This document shows positions 9,241 through 17,540 of a stretch of DNA of 35,160 bases, in pieces. The notes beneath the pieces were generated by a model, which searched no databases, was not told where the DNA came from, and worked only from the letters and a program-made list of their open reading frames with translations. Every line of letters begins with the position of its first letter. Position 1 is the stretch's first letter. The translations under genes were made by a program, and so were the position numbers. Origin of the DNA: Mesorhizobium sp. 61-13 (GTDB taxonomy: Bacteria; Pseudomonadota; Alphaproteobacteria; Rhizobiales; Rhizobiaceae); contig MKRZ01000182.1 in the NCBI GenBank assembly GCA_001897075.1, positions 1-35,160 of the forward strand, read 5' to 3'.

Positions 9241-10239
9241 ATGTCCATGACCGATCAAGACCGCTCCGTCGGCGTATTTATCCTCGGCGACTTGCCGCCT
9301 CAGGATATCGCGTCAGTTAGCAGGCAAATCGAAAAGAATAAATTCGATGAGATCTGGATTGCAGAAGACTGCTTCATGATCTCCGGCTTTGCCAGTGCTG
9401 CCATCGCCCTGCAAGCGACGGAATCCATTAAGGTCGGTATAGGCGCGGTATCAAACAGGGTGCGTCATCCCGCTATCGCAGCCATGGAAACCACTACGCT
9501 TTCAGGCGCATTTCCCGGCCGTTTCAGCAGGCTCGGCGTTGCCCACGGCGTCCCATCCTGGATGAAGCAGATCGGCCTGTTTCCGAAATCGGTCCTCGGT
9601 GCGCTTCGCGAATCCGTTACCGCGATCCGTCGGCTCGCCAAGGGAGAAACGCTGTCAGAGCAGGGCGAATATTACAGTTTCGAGGACGTCAAGCTTCTCC
9701 ACCCTGCTCCGCAGGTCAAGGTCCTCACCGCTGTCGTTGGGCCAAAATCCGTCGACCTCAGCGCTGAAATTGCCGACGGCATGCTTATCTCGGTCCTGGC
9801 AGGTCCGAAATATGTGCGCGCCATCCGCGACCAGATTACCGAGACTCGGCGGGCAAAGGGACTTTCGGACGAGTTCGAGTTGGTCACCTACGTGCTGGCA
9901 TGCGTCGGAAACAATCGCGAGGCAGCGCGGAAAAAGGTGCGGGACGCCACTGCCTTCTATCTCGAGGCGATGGGCCCGACGATGATGACGGGCGTCTATG
10001 GCGCCAACGAGCAGGTTGAGAAACTACTGGCCGAGCACGCTGGGCAGGAGCTTGCGAAATCAATACCCGAAGATTGGCTGGACTGGATTGCGATCGCAGG
10101 AGAACCTGCTGATGCAGTCAAAAGCATCAAGGCATTCTTTGAAAGTGGTGCGACGTCGGTTGTGCTTTGCATAGTTCCCTCCGACGAACTCCCCCAACAA
10201 CTTGATCTCATCGGGAGCGAAGTACTCCCCAACCTCTGA
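9241..10239 (+). CDS. LLM-class (luciferase-like) oxidoreductase, probably F420-dependent
   Basis: This is a TIM-barrel enzyme of the luciferase-like family, whose members use reduced FMN or coenzyme F420. The N-terminal half has EIWIAEDCFMISGFASAAIALQAT followed by IKVGIGAVSNRVRHPAIAAMETTTL, the pattern of the F420-dependent branch (methylene-tetrahydromethanopterin reductase-like). Later come VLTAVVGPKSVDLSAEIADGML and a C-terminal IAGEPADAVKSIKAFFESGATSVVL. The 332 residues are typical. It starts 15 bp after the molybdenum subunit, with GAGGGA before the first ATG; a second ATG lies 6 bases later. It stands directly upstream of an NADPH:F420 reductase and four F420 biosynthesis genes, so F420H2 is the likeliest cofactor. 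Reduction of the hydroxylated ring is a reasonable guess at its role. An FMN-dependent monooxygenase is the alternative. Confidence 0.85.
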   Translation: MSMTDQDRSVGVFILGDLPPQDIASVSRQIEKNKFDEIWIAEDCFMISGFASAAIALQATESIKVGIGAVSNRVRHPAIAAMETTTLSGAFPGRFSRLGVAHGVPSWMKQIGLFPKSVLGALRESVTAIRRLAKGETLSEQGEYYSFEDVKLLHPAPQVKVLTAVVGPKSVDLSAEIADGMLISVLAGPKYVRAIRDQITETRRAKGLSDEFELVTYVLACVGNNREAARKKVRDATAFYLEAMGPTMMTGVYGANEQVEKLLAEHAGQELAKSIPEDWLDWIAIAGEPADAVKSIKAFFESGATSVVLCIVPSDELPQQLDLIGSEVLPNL

Positions 10240-10271
10240 AATTGCACACCAAAGCTCCGGAGAAATCCGAC

Positions 10272-10940
10272 ATGAACGACAAGTATACCATCTCCATCGT
10301 CGGCGGCTCTGGAGCCTTGGGTTCCGGTCTTGCTTTCCGCCTGGCAAGAAGCGGTCACAATGTCCTTATTGGATCCCGTAGCCGGGAACGGGCAGAGGCT
10401 TGCGCTCAGGAACTGAACCAGAAGATCGGCGGCACCAATATTGTCGGCGTCACCAATCTCGAGGCGGCCCAACAGGGTGAGATCGTTTTCCTGACCGTCC
10501 CCTACGGTAACCACGGCGACACGCTGAACGAAATCAAAGACCATGTGTCTGGCAAGATCGTGGTCGATGTGACGGTGCCATTGGTCCCACCACGCGTCGC
10601 TCGTGTGACCCTGCCTCCCAATGGCTCGGCTGCCGTGACCACGCAAGTAACGCTTGGTGAGAGCGTGCGAGTGGTGTCGGCATTTCATAACGTGGCCGCC
10701 GTCCATCTGCACGACGTCGATCACGTTCATGAATGTGACGTTCTTGTGTTCGGTAACGACAAGGAAGCAAGATCAGTAGTTGTCGACCTGGCCGACCAGA
10801 TGGGCCTGAAGGCCTGGCATGGCGGCAGTATCGACAACTCGGTCATGGGTGAAAGCCTCACCCCTGTCCTGATCTTCATCAACAAGCACTATGGAGTGAA
10901 TGGCGCGGGGTTGCGAATTACAGGACGCCCCGCCGCCTGA
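10272..10940 (+). CDS. NADPH-dependent F420 reductase (F420:NADPH oxidoreductase)
   Basis: This protein moves hydride between NADPH and coenzyme F420, supplying F420H2 to partner enzymes. An N-terminal Rossmann motif, SIVGGSGALGSGLAFRLA, is followed by a basic NADP-selective loop, IGSRSRERA. VFLTVPYGNH, the VVDVTVPLVPP segment and VVSAFHNVAAVHL match the Fno/NpdG family. The track extends to a TTG at 10242, but the ATG at 10272 has GGAG about 9 bases upstream and starts right at the Rossmann strand, giving 222 residues, the normal size. It lies between the LLM enzyme and cofE in one operon. In picrate-degrading actinobacteria the same kind of enzyme feeds F420-dependent hydride transferases; that parallel is from family knowledge. 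Confidence 0.9.
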   Translation: MNDKYTISIVGGSGALGSGLAFRLARSGHNVLIGSRSRERAEACAQELNQKIGGTNIVGVTNLEAAQQGEIVFLTVPYGNHGDTLNEIKDHVSGKIVVDVTVPLVPPRVARVTLPPNGSAAVTTQVTLGESVRVVSAFHNVAAVHLHDVDHVHECDVLVFGNDKEARSVVVDLADQMGLKAWHGGSIDNSVMGESLTPVLIFINKHYGVNGAGLRITGRPAA

Positions 10941-10946
10941 CAGGTC

Positions 10947-11717
10947 ATGGCAGTACCAAATGTAAACATCGTCGCGCTCAGCCCCTATCCTCTGATTAAC
11001 AAAGGGGATGATCTCGTTGCCATTACACTGGCAGCATTGGCTGCGCAAAAGCTTGTGCTCCGAGATGGCGACATACTCGTCTATGCCCAGAAAGTGATCT
11101 CCAAAAGCGAAGGTCGCAAAGTTTCCTTGGCCAGCATCAGGCCAGGCAATGGCGCCATCGAGCTTTCCAAGCAGGTTGAAAAAGATCCCCGCCTTGTCGA
11201 ATTGATCCTGAGTGAATCACAAGAGGTGGTTCGAGCCGTTCCCAACGTTTTGATTGTTCGCCACAGGCTCGGATATGTCCTTGCCAATGCTGGGATCGAC
11301 GCCTCGAATGTCGATGAATGTATCGACGACCAGTACGTCCTTCTGCTGCCCGAAAACCCGGACAGGTCGGCCCTGAATATCCGCAAAGGGCTATCTAGAG
11401 CAACAGGCTGCCGGCTTGCGGTTGTCGTCAACGACAGTTTCGGCCGGGCATGGCGCATGGGCACCGTCGGCACGGCCATCGGATCGGCCGGACTAGCGAC
11501 GGTAATCGACATGCGCGGCACTGTGGACCTATTCGGGCGACAGTTGCAAAGCACTGATATTGGCTTTGCCGACGAGATATCTGCGGCGGCTTCCATGGTC
11601 CAGGGGCAGGCCGGGGAAGGTACACCCGTCGTGCTTGTTCGTGGATTGGCATGGGCAGAGAGTTCCGATGACGCGACAGCTCTTGTCAGGCCCAGAAACA
11701 TGGACCTGTTTCCCTAG
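10947..11717 (+). CDS. cofE: Coenzyme F420-0:L-glutamate ligase CofE
   Basis: This GTP-dependent ligase adds L-glutamate to F420-0 and then builds the gamma-glutamyl tail. Characteristic stretches are LSPYPLINKGDDLVAIT near the start, ILVYAQKVISKSEGRKV near residues 42-58, and VNDSFGRAWRMGTVGTAIG around residues 160-178. At 256 residues it is the stand-alone CofE type. It lacks the C-terminal nitroreductase-fold domain of mycobacterial FbiB that reduces dehydro-F420-0. It follows the F420 reductase by 6 bp and precedes cofD by 8 bp. The Shine-Dalgarno is weak and close (ACAGG), consistent with translational coupling. Confidence 0.93.
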   Translation: MAVPNVNIVALSPYPLINKGDDLVAITLAALAAQKLVLRDGDILVYAQKVISKSEGRKVSLASIRPGNGAIELSKQVEKDPRLVELILSESQEVVRAVPNVLIVRHRLGYVLANAGIDASNVDECIDDQYVLLLPENPDRSALNIRKGLSRATGCRLAVVVNDSFGRAWRMGTVGTAIGSAGLATVIDMRGTVDLFGRQLQSTDIGFADEISAAASMVQGQAGEGTPVVLVRGLAWAESSDDATALVRPRNMDLFP

Positions 11718-11725
11718 GAGCATGG

Positions 11726-12703
11726 ATGAGAAGCGCGTATCCATCTTATGTGGCGTTGTCTGGCGGGGTCGGTGGAGCCAAGCTCGCGCTCGGACTCTCC
11801 AGAGCTGTTTCTGGCGACGAATTGCTTGTTGTGGCCAACATTGGAGACGATTTCGAGCATCTGGGTCTCTATATCTGCCCCGACCTGGATACACTGGCCT
11901 ACACCATATCAGGTCTCAATAACTGGCAGTTGGGATGGGGACGCAACGATGAAACATGGAATTTCATGGACACGCTTGCCGACCTCGGCGGTGAAGCATG
12001 GTTTCGTTTGGGAGATCGCGATCTTGCCTTGCACGTCCGACGCAGCCGCCGGCTTCGAGACGGCGCGAGTCTGTCCAGTACCGCCAAGGAAATCGCCTTC
12101 CGGCTTGGCGTCCGATGCGCGATCTGCCCTTGCTCTGATGATCCGATCCGCACGATGGTCACCACCGACGCTGGCGAACTTGAGTTCCAGCGTTACTTTG
12201 TCGAGCAGCGAGCCGTTCCCCGGATCCGCAGTCTGAGATACCAGGGAGCGGAAACCGCAAGGCCATCCACAACATTCGTCGATGCACTTTCAGGTGACGG
12301 ATTGAAAGCGGTCATCATCTGTCCGTCAAACCCGTTGCTCAGCATAGGGCCGATTCTGGCAATGCGACAGGCACGGGACGCCTTGCAGCACACCCCTGTG
12401 CCGATCATTGCCGTCAGTCCACTGAGGTCTGGAAAAGCCTTCAAGGGACCGACGGAATCCAACATGCGCGATCTGGGCATGACCCCGGACTCGCTTGGCG
12501 TGGCCCAGTACTACGGTTCGCTGATCGACGGAATTGTCATCGACCACAGTGATGCAGACCTCGCTCCGCAAATTCGGGAACTAGGCATATCGGTAACTTT
12601 CGCCGACATATCTATGCCCGCGCCAGAAGACTGCGAGCGGCTTGCGCGCGAGGTCGTTGGGATCGTGGAACGGAACGAAATCAGAAAACAGGTCGTCGAG
12701 TAG
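11726..12703 (+). CDS. cofD: 2-phospho-L-lactate transferase CofD (FbiA)
   Basis: This enzyme transfers the phospholactyl, phosphoenolpyruvyl or related group from its guanosine-diphospho carrier to FO, making F420-0 or dehydro-F420-0. The family signature is complete: LSGGVGGAKLALGL at residues 11-24, VVANIGDDFEHLGLYICPDL about residues 36-55, and CPSNPLLSIGPILA near residue 198. The 325 residues are normal. It sits 8 bp after cofE and 2 bp before cofC, in the same operon. Which three-carbon donor is used cannot be read from the sequence. Confidence 0.95.
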   Translation: MRSAYPSYVALSGGVGGAKLALGLSRAVSGDELLVVANIGDDFEHLGLYICPDLDTLAYTISGLNNWQLGWGRNDETWNFMDTLADLGGEAWFRLGDRDLALHVRRSRRLRDGASLSSTAKEIAFRLGVRCAICPCSDDPIRTMVTTDAGELEFQRYFVEQRAVPRIRSLRYQGAETARPSTTFVDALSGDGLKAVIICPSNPLLSIGPILAMRQARDALQHTPVPIIAVSPLRSGKAFKGPTESNMRDLGMTPDSLGVAQYYGSLIDGIVIDHSDADLAPQIRELGISVTFADISMPAPEDCERLAREVVGIVERNEIRKQVVE

Positions 12704-12705
12704 TC

Positions 12706-13443
12706 ATGCGCGATCACGCCCCATTCCACGATGCGACATTGATCGTTCCCGTGCGCGCGCTGAACGATGGAAAGAATCGTCTCGCCGAGATTCTCACTGA
12801 ATCCGAACGAAGACAGTTGATTGGCGCCATGCTGGAGGACGTCATCGCCGCCGCGACCGCGTGCCCGCACATCGGATTGACACTGATAGTCACCGAAGAT
12901 GACGAGGCTGCTCAACTGAGCGTCGCCGCCGGCGCGGTTGTGCTTCGTCTCGGAGGCGTTTCAGGTTACAACAATTGCGTTCGCCTGGCCGTCGATCATG
13001 TGCGCGCCGTCAGGGGCGGAACTATAATCGTCTGTCCAGCGGATGTTCCATTTGTTCAGCCTCACGAATTGGCGGCTGTGGCGGAAACCGCATCGGTAGC
13101 CGGCCAAATTGCACTTGTGCCTGCTTTCGATGGCGGCACAAATTGCATAGGTCTGTCGCCCGATGCAAAATTGGATTTCAAATTCGGCAATTCCAGCTTC
13201 GAGAAGCACCTCGCGGAAGCCGGCCGTAACGAGCTCAAATCGGTGGTTCTCGAACTTCCTGGCATGGCGTTCGACATCGATACGCCGCGACAGCTGGAAC
13301 AACTGTCTTTGATTCAGTCAAACTCGAAGGCCAGCCGATTGGCCGAAACGATCTCGTGTGGCCGCAGTTGGCAGGATGTCAAAGTGACAATGCCTGATGC
13401 TGCATTCCATGCCGGTCGGGCAGACCCACAGATCCAAGGATAG
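12706..13443 (+). CDS. cofC: 2-phospho-L-lactate (or PEP/3-PG) guanylyltransferase CofC (FbiD)
   Basis: This is a GT-A-fold nucleotidyltransferase that activates a three-carbon phosphate acid with GTP for CofD. The nucleotide-binding N-terminus reads LIVPVRALNDGKNRLAEIL (about residues 12-30). The metal-binding ICPADVPFV and the PAFDGGTNCIGLSP loop follow, with GMAFDIDTPRQL near the end, all typical of CofC. Its 245 residues include roughly 35 C-terminal residues beyond the usual ending after the DIDTP helix. The gene lies 2 bp after cofD and abuts cofGH (stop at 13441-13443, next ATG at 13444). Substrate choice in this family varies between 2-phospholactate, phosphoenolpyruvate and 3-phosphoglycerate; it is undetermined here. 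Confidence 0.92.
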   Translation: MRDHAPFHDATLIVPVRALNDGKNRLAEILTESERRQLIGAMLEDVIAAATACPHIGLTLIVTEDDEAAQLSVAAGAVVLRLGGVSGYNNCVRLAVDHVRAVRGGTIIVCPADVPFVQPHELAAVAETASVAGQIALVPAFDGGTNCIGLSPDAKLDFKFGNSSFEKHLAEAGRNELKSVVLELPGMAFDIDTPRQLEQLSLIQSNSKASRLAETISCGRSWQDVKVTMPDAAFHAGRADPQIQG

Positions 13444-15864
13444 ATGGGAATTATGAATAGACTGTCGTTCGAAGAAGCTGTCAGGATTGGTTCCAAGTTA
13501 CCGATCAAAGAACTGGCGGCGCTTGCTTCGGAAACATGCGCCGCAGCGCACGGACATACCGTAACCTATTCGCCAAAGGTGTTTATTCCTCTCACCCAAC
13601 TTTGCCGTGACGTCTGCCACTACTGTACCTTCGCCAAGGCTCCAAGAAATCTAAAACAGCCTTACCTTTCGATCGACGAAGTCCTCGATGTTGCAAAAGC
13701 CGGAGCCAAGGCTGGTTGCACCGAAGCGCTGTTTACGCTGGGCGACAAACCGGAGCTTCGTTACAATTCCGCGGCCAAAGCACTCGAAACGATGGGCTAT
13801 TTAACGACGCTGGATTACGTAAGGGCGGCGGCGGAAATCGTACTTAAGGAGACGGGCCTTCTCCCCCACATCAACGCCGGCGTCATGGCGAGTGACGATA
13901 TTGCCGCGCTGCGGCGCGTCTCCGTATCCCAAGGCTTGATGCTCGAGAGCACTTCGTTGCGCTTGTGCGAGAAAGGCGGGCCTCATTACGGCTCCCCTGA
14001 CAAGCTGCCCGAAGCTCGCCTTTCCACGTTGCGTGCAGCGGGTGAGCTACGAGTTCCGATGACCACCGGCCTTCTATATGGAATTGGAGAGACGCGCGAG
14101 GAGCGATTGGAATCGCTGTTCGCGATCAGGGCATTGCACGAGCAATATGGTCACATTCAGGAAATCATCGTCCAGAATTTCCGCGCCAAGCCGGGCACGC
14201 GCATGGCGTCCGCACCGGAGCCCGATCTTGATGAGACGGTGTGGACCATCGCAATGGCGAGGCTCGTGTTTGGCCCAGACATGAATATCCAGGCCCCGCC
14301 GAACCTCTCCCCTGACGGGTTGCAACAGATACTAGACGCCGGCATCAATGATTGGGGCGGTGTTTCGCCGGTCACGATAGACTATGTCAATCCGGAAGCG
14401 CCATGGCCTCATCTAGAAGACCTGAGAAGTCAAACTGCCAATGCAGGTCGAACTCTGGCGGCCCGCCTGCCCATCTACCCGCAATATTCCAATTCGAAAT
14501 GGCTCGATCCGGCAACCCACACATTCGTCATGAAAGTCAGTGATGCGGCCGGGCTTGGGCGAGAGAGTATGTGGACAAGTGGGGTAAGTGTCTCGGCACC
14601 CACCATCGTCAAAACATCACAGAAAGTGTCGTCTTCCACGGCCTATTTTGTTGAGAAGAGTCTTAGCGGAGCACGGCTCGCCCAAGCTGAGGTTGCTACG
14701 CTTTTTTCGGCGCGAGGCGCTGACTTTCACCATGTCATCGACGCAGCCAACGATCTGAGAAGGCAAATAAACGGCGACCACGTGACCTACGTGGTCAACC
14801 GCAACATCAATTACACGAACGTCTGCAGTTATCACTGCCAGTTCTGCGCCTTTTCGAAAGGCAAGATCAGCGAAGAGCTTCGCGGCCGACCCTATATCAT
14901 CGATCTGGAAGAGATCGTGCGTCGCGCAACAGAGGCTAGCCGACGCGGCGCAACCGAAGTTTGCTTGCAAGGCGGTATTCATCCCGATTTTTCAGGCGAG
15001 ACATACCTTGCGATCACCCGCGCAATCCGATCGGCTCTACCCAACATCCATATCCATGCATTCTCACCGCTCGAGATTTGGAGTGGAGCAAAGTCCCTTC
15101 ACCTGACTGTTTCAGATTACCTAAAGCGTCTCATTGACGCTGGGCTCGGGACATTGCCAGGCACCGCAGCCGAGATTCTGGACGACAATGTGCGGGCTAC
15201 CCTTTGCCCCGACAAGCTTAGCAGCGCCGAATGGTGCAGTGTGATTGAAAGTGCCCATGCCCTCGGCTTGAAAACGACTGCGACCATTATGTTCGGGCAC
15301 ATAGATTCCTATGAAAATTGGGCGACGCATCTTCTGAAGATCCGGGACATCCAGGAGCGCACTGCAGGCTTCACGGAATTCGTACCTCTACCATTCGTCG
15401 CACAGGAAGCACCGCTGTTTGTCAAAGGTCGCTCAAGGATCGGCCCGACATATCGAGAGGCGGTTCTGATGCATTCGGTAGCCCGCCTCGTATTTGGACA
15501 TTTGCTGCCGAGGATTCAGACATCTTGGGTGAAGATGGGCCTGGAGGGTGCTGCGGCATGCCTCAATGCCGGCGCCAATGACATGGGTGGAACTCTCATG
15601 AACGAGAGCATCACCAAGGCGGCCGGTGCAAAACACGGAGAGGAGATGCCGCCAGAGCAAATGGACCAGCTGGCATCCTCGATTCGTCGTCAGGCACGTC
15701 AGCGCACAACCCTCTATGGTGCAGCTCCTCCAATTCAGATCTCCCGATCGTACGGAGCTCCCATCGTCGAGAAAACCAATATGACGGACGCAAAGAACTA
15801 TGGCACCGCAGCCATTTCCGGCCACGGCCAAGCAGCGCTGTCTGCCGACTTGACCCCTGATTGA
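13444..15864 (+). CDS. cofGH: FO synthase, fused CofG-CofH (FbiC type)
   Basis: This bifunctional radical-SAM enzyme makes FO, the deazaflavin core of F420, from tyrosine and 5-amino-6-ribitylaminouracil. Two cluster-binding CxxxCxxC motifs mark the two halves: CRDVCHYC (Cys 54, 58, 61) in the CofG half and CSYHCQFC (Cys 461, 465, 468) in the CofH half. Each is followed by typical companion motifs such as EALFTLGDKPE and EVCLQGGIHPDFSG. The 806 residues are near the actinobacterial FbiC length, so the fusion is intact. Archaea have separate genes; fusions are the bacterial pattern. The start is ambiguous: AAGGA is only 3 bases before the ATG at 13444 and 12 before the ATG at 13453. It closes the F420 assembly set. 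Confidence 0.95.
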   Translation: MGIMNRLSFEEAVRIGSKLPIKELAALASETCAAAHGHTVTYSPKVFIPLTQLCRDVCHYCTFAKAPRNLKQPYLSIDEVLDVAKAGAKAGCTEALFTLGDKPELRYNSAAKALETMGYLTTLDYVRAAAEIVLKETGLLPHINAGVMASDDIAALRRVSVSQGLMLESTSLRLCEKGGPHYGSPDKLPEARLSTLRAAGELRVPMTTGLLYGIGETREERLESLFAIRALHEQYGHIQEIIVQNFRAKPGTRMASAPEPDLDETVWTIAMARLVFGPDMNIQAPPNLSPDGLQQILDAGINDWGGVSPVTIDYVNPEAPWPHLEDLRSQTANAGRTLAARLPIYPQYSNSKWLDPATHTFVMKVSDAAGLGRESMWTSGVSVSAPTIVKTSQKVSSSTAYFVEKSLSGARLAQAEVATLFSARGADFHHVIDAANDLRRQINGDHVTYVVNRNINYTNVCSYHCQFCAFSKGKISEELRGRPYIIDLEEIVRRATEASRRGATEVCLQGGIHPDFSGETYLAITRAIRSALPNIHIHAFSPLEIWSGAKSLHLTVSDYLKRLIDAGLGTLPGTAAEILDDNVRATLCPDKLSSAEWCSVIESAHALGLKTTATIMFGHIDSYENWATHLLKIRDIQERTAGFTEFVPLPFVAQEAPLFVKGRSRIGPTYREAVLMHSVARLVFGHLLPRIQTSWVKMGLEGAAACLNAGANDMGGTLMNESITKAAGAKHGEEMPPEQMDQLASSIRRQARQRTTLYGAAPPIQISRSYGAPIVEKTNMTDAKNYGTAAISGHGQAALSADLTPD

Positions 15865-15886
15865 CAAAAGACGCGCGAAATTTGTC

Positions 15887-15898
15887 GAATATATATTC
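15887..15898. promoter_or_regulatory. AT-rich perfect palindrome upstream of lysR (candidate operator)
   Basis: GAATATATATTC is a 12-bp perfect palindrome in the 74-bp gap between cofGH and the LysR gene, about 40 bp before its ATG. LysR regulators often bind such dyads and control their own genes. It could equally supply -10-like bases. The role is inferred. Confidence 0.35.
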
Positions 15899-15938
15899 AA
15901 TGCAACAGCAGGAACACCTAGAAAAAGAGTTATCTTAA

Positions 15939-16835
15939 ATGCAAGTTGAGATCAGGCATATACAAGCTTTTTTGGCTGTCGCATCTGAGCTGCATTTCGG
16001 CAGAGCAGCAGAGAAATTGAATGTTGCTCAACCGGCCCTGAGCAGGACCATTCAGAATCTGGAAGAATTTCTTACTGTTCAATTATTCGAACGAAACACG
16101 AGAACAGTTCGGCTGACTGAAGCCGGGAAGATATTGCAGGAACATGGCGCGAGAGTTGTTCATCAGCTGAATCAGGCGATCCATCTTGTCCGGCGTGCGC
16201 CAGGAGGCGAGGTTGGTACAATCAGCATCGGCTACGTAGATCTTCTTCTTGGTGGACCGATTGCGGATATAATGTCTCGCTATCGAAGACGTTTCTCAGA
16301 TATTCATGTCGAATTTTTACCAAAATCGCCTGATGAGCTTTGCAGTCTTGTTGCAGACAAGCAATTTGACTGCGGTTTCGTCCTAGGCCCGGTTCGAGAC
16401 ACCAATCTGGATACGGTTTGTATCTCCATAGAGCCTCCGGTTCTTGTATTGCCTGTATCTCACAAGCTTAGCCTAAAGAGTAAAGTGCAATTGCGAGAAA
16501 TGGCGCGCGAATCATTTATTCTTCCACCGCGCTACGGCTGGCAGAATTTTCACATATTGTTTGACCAAGCCTGTCACGCCGCAGGTTTTACCCCTCGTTC
16601 GTCTCAGGAAATTCATCAGATTGATGCGCTTTTTACTATGGTATCGGCCGAGGTAGGTGTCGGAATATGCCCCGAGTCGATGCTTCACTCTCAAAGGGCC
16701 GGCGTTGTCGCAAAGGAAATATCCAACAGTTCGCTGTTCTTCGAGACAAACTTCATTTGGAATCGAGAGTCGGATTCTAAACTTCTCGAGAACCTTCAGG
16801 AAATCGTTTCAGAATACATAATAGATGTAAGGTAG
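15939..16835 (+). CDS. LysR-family transcriptional regulator
   Basis: This is a DNA-binding regulator with an N-terminal winged helix-turn-helix (residues 1-62, including LHFGRAAEKLNVAQPALSRT) and a C-terminal effector-binding domain (about residues 90-290). The 298 residues are the family norm. The HTH sequence resembles the BenM/CatM/CbnR-like group that governs catabolic operons. It lies 74 bp after the F420 operon on the same strand and is the only regulator in the metabolic cluster. It probably controls the divergent hyuBA/hydroxylase promoters in response to a substrate or intermediate, which is inference. Its base composition is more AT-rich than its neighbours. No clear Shine-Dalgarno is present apart from a GAAAAAGAG stretch. 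Confidence 0.93.
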   Translation: MQVEIRHIQAFLAVASELHFGRAAEKLNVAQPALSRTIQNLEEFLTVQLFERNTRTVRLTEAGKILQEHGARVVHQLNQAIHLVRRAPGGEVGTISIGYVDLLLGGPIADIMSRYRRRFSDIHVEFLPKSPDELCSLVADKQFDCGFVLGPVRDTNLDTVCISIEPPVLVLPVSHKLSLKSKVQLREMARESFILPPRYGWQNFHILFDQACHAAGFTPRSSQEIHQIDALFTMVSAEVGVGICPESMLHSQRAGVVAKEISNSSLFFETNFIWNRESDSKLLENLQEIVSEYIIDVR

Positions 16836-16855
16836 CTCCACAGGACTTATGGAGC
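16835..16855 (+). terminator. Weak hairpin just after lysR
   Basis: GCTCCA and TGGAGC form a perfect 6-bp stem around a 9-base loop, starting in the lysR stop codon. No T-run follows, so a factor-independent terminator is doubtful. Confidence 0.25.
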
Positions 16856-17009
16856 AGTAACTGGGCTGCGGTCTCGAGCCTGAATTCAAATCCCGCACTT
16901 TGCCCCATTAAGATCGGGATGCCGCAAGCAATTTGGCTCTTCCGTTGCGACCAGCAGCCCCGTCAGGGAAAGCACGGCCGCCTTTCCGGGCGGTTCATGC
17001 TGTTCCAGA

Positions 17010-17046
17010 TGGTTAAGTGATGCCCGCTTTCCGCATTGGTTAAGTG
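17010..17046 (+). repeat. Short direct repeat TGGTTAAGTG before the NUDIX gene
   Basis: TGGTTAAGTG occurs at 17010-17019 and 17037-17046, 27 bp apart, the second copy ending 30 bp before the NUDIX ATG. It might be a binding site; nothing more can be said. Confidence 0.4.
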
Positions 17047-17076
17047 TCAACTCGGAATGCATTAGGAAAAACGGTT

Positions 17077-17466
17077 ATGAAGATTCATATCGCGGCCGCG
17101 GCGATCCTACGCGAAGATGGGGCGACCCTTCTTGTTAGAAAACGAGGAACATCCGTTTTCATGCAAGCCGGTGGAAAGATAGATGAAAACGAAGAGCCTG
17201 TCTCCGCGCTTTGCCGCGAGCTCTACGAAGAACTCGGCTTGATCATCAATCCAGATGACACTGAATACCTTGGACGGTTTTCTGCACCCGCCGCGAATGA
17301 AGCAAATTGCCTCGTGACAGCGGAACTTTTTCGTCTGCTTGTTAACGTAGGGATCAGTGCCCAAGCTGAGATTGAAGAAATACTCTGGGTGCAACCCGGC
17401 TCGCAAGCTATGTTAAATCTTGCCCCGCTGACGAGAGATATAGTTCTACCAACTATCTGGGGTTAG
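17077..17466 (+). CDS. NUDIX hydrolase
   Basis: This is a small Mg2+-dependent pyrophosphohydrolase acting on a nucleoside diphosphate linked to some other group. The full NUDIX box Gx5Ex7REUxEExGU is present as GKIDENE...RELYEELGL, around residues 33-55. The track start is a GTG at 17044, but the ATG at 17077 has AGGA 9 bases upstream and begins at the first beta strand (MKIHIAAAAIL), giving 129 residues. It stands alone between lysR and the sucrose genes. The substrate is unknown; MutT-like clean-up of oxidised nucleotides is possible but unproven. Confidence 0.88.
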   Translation: MKIHIAAAAILREDGATLLVRKRGTSVFMQAGGKIDENEEPVSALCRELYEELGLIINPDDTEYLGRFSAPAANEANCLVTAELFRLLVNVGISAQAEIEEILWVQPGSQAMLNLAPLTRDIVLPTIWG

Positions 17467-17540
17467 TCGCTGTGATTTCATGCCGACAAATCTGCGCAAA
17501 TCAGCTCATGACTCATCTCCTGCTGCTAACTCATTTACGC

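Noticed and set aside
9241-10940. A picrate/nitroaromatic degradation cluster
   Set aside because: The F420 reductase resembles NpdG, but no NpdC/NpdI-type hydride transferase pair or other npd genes are present.
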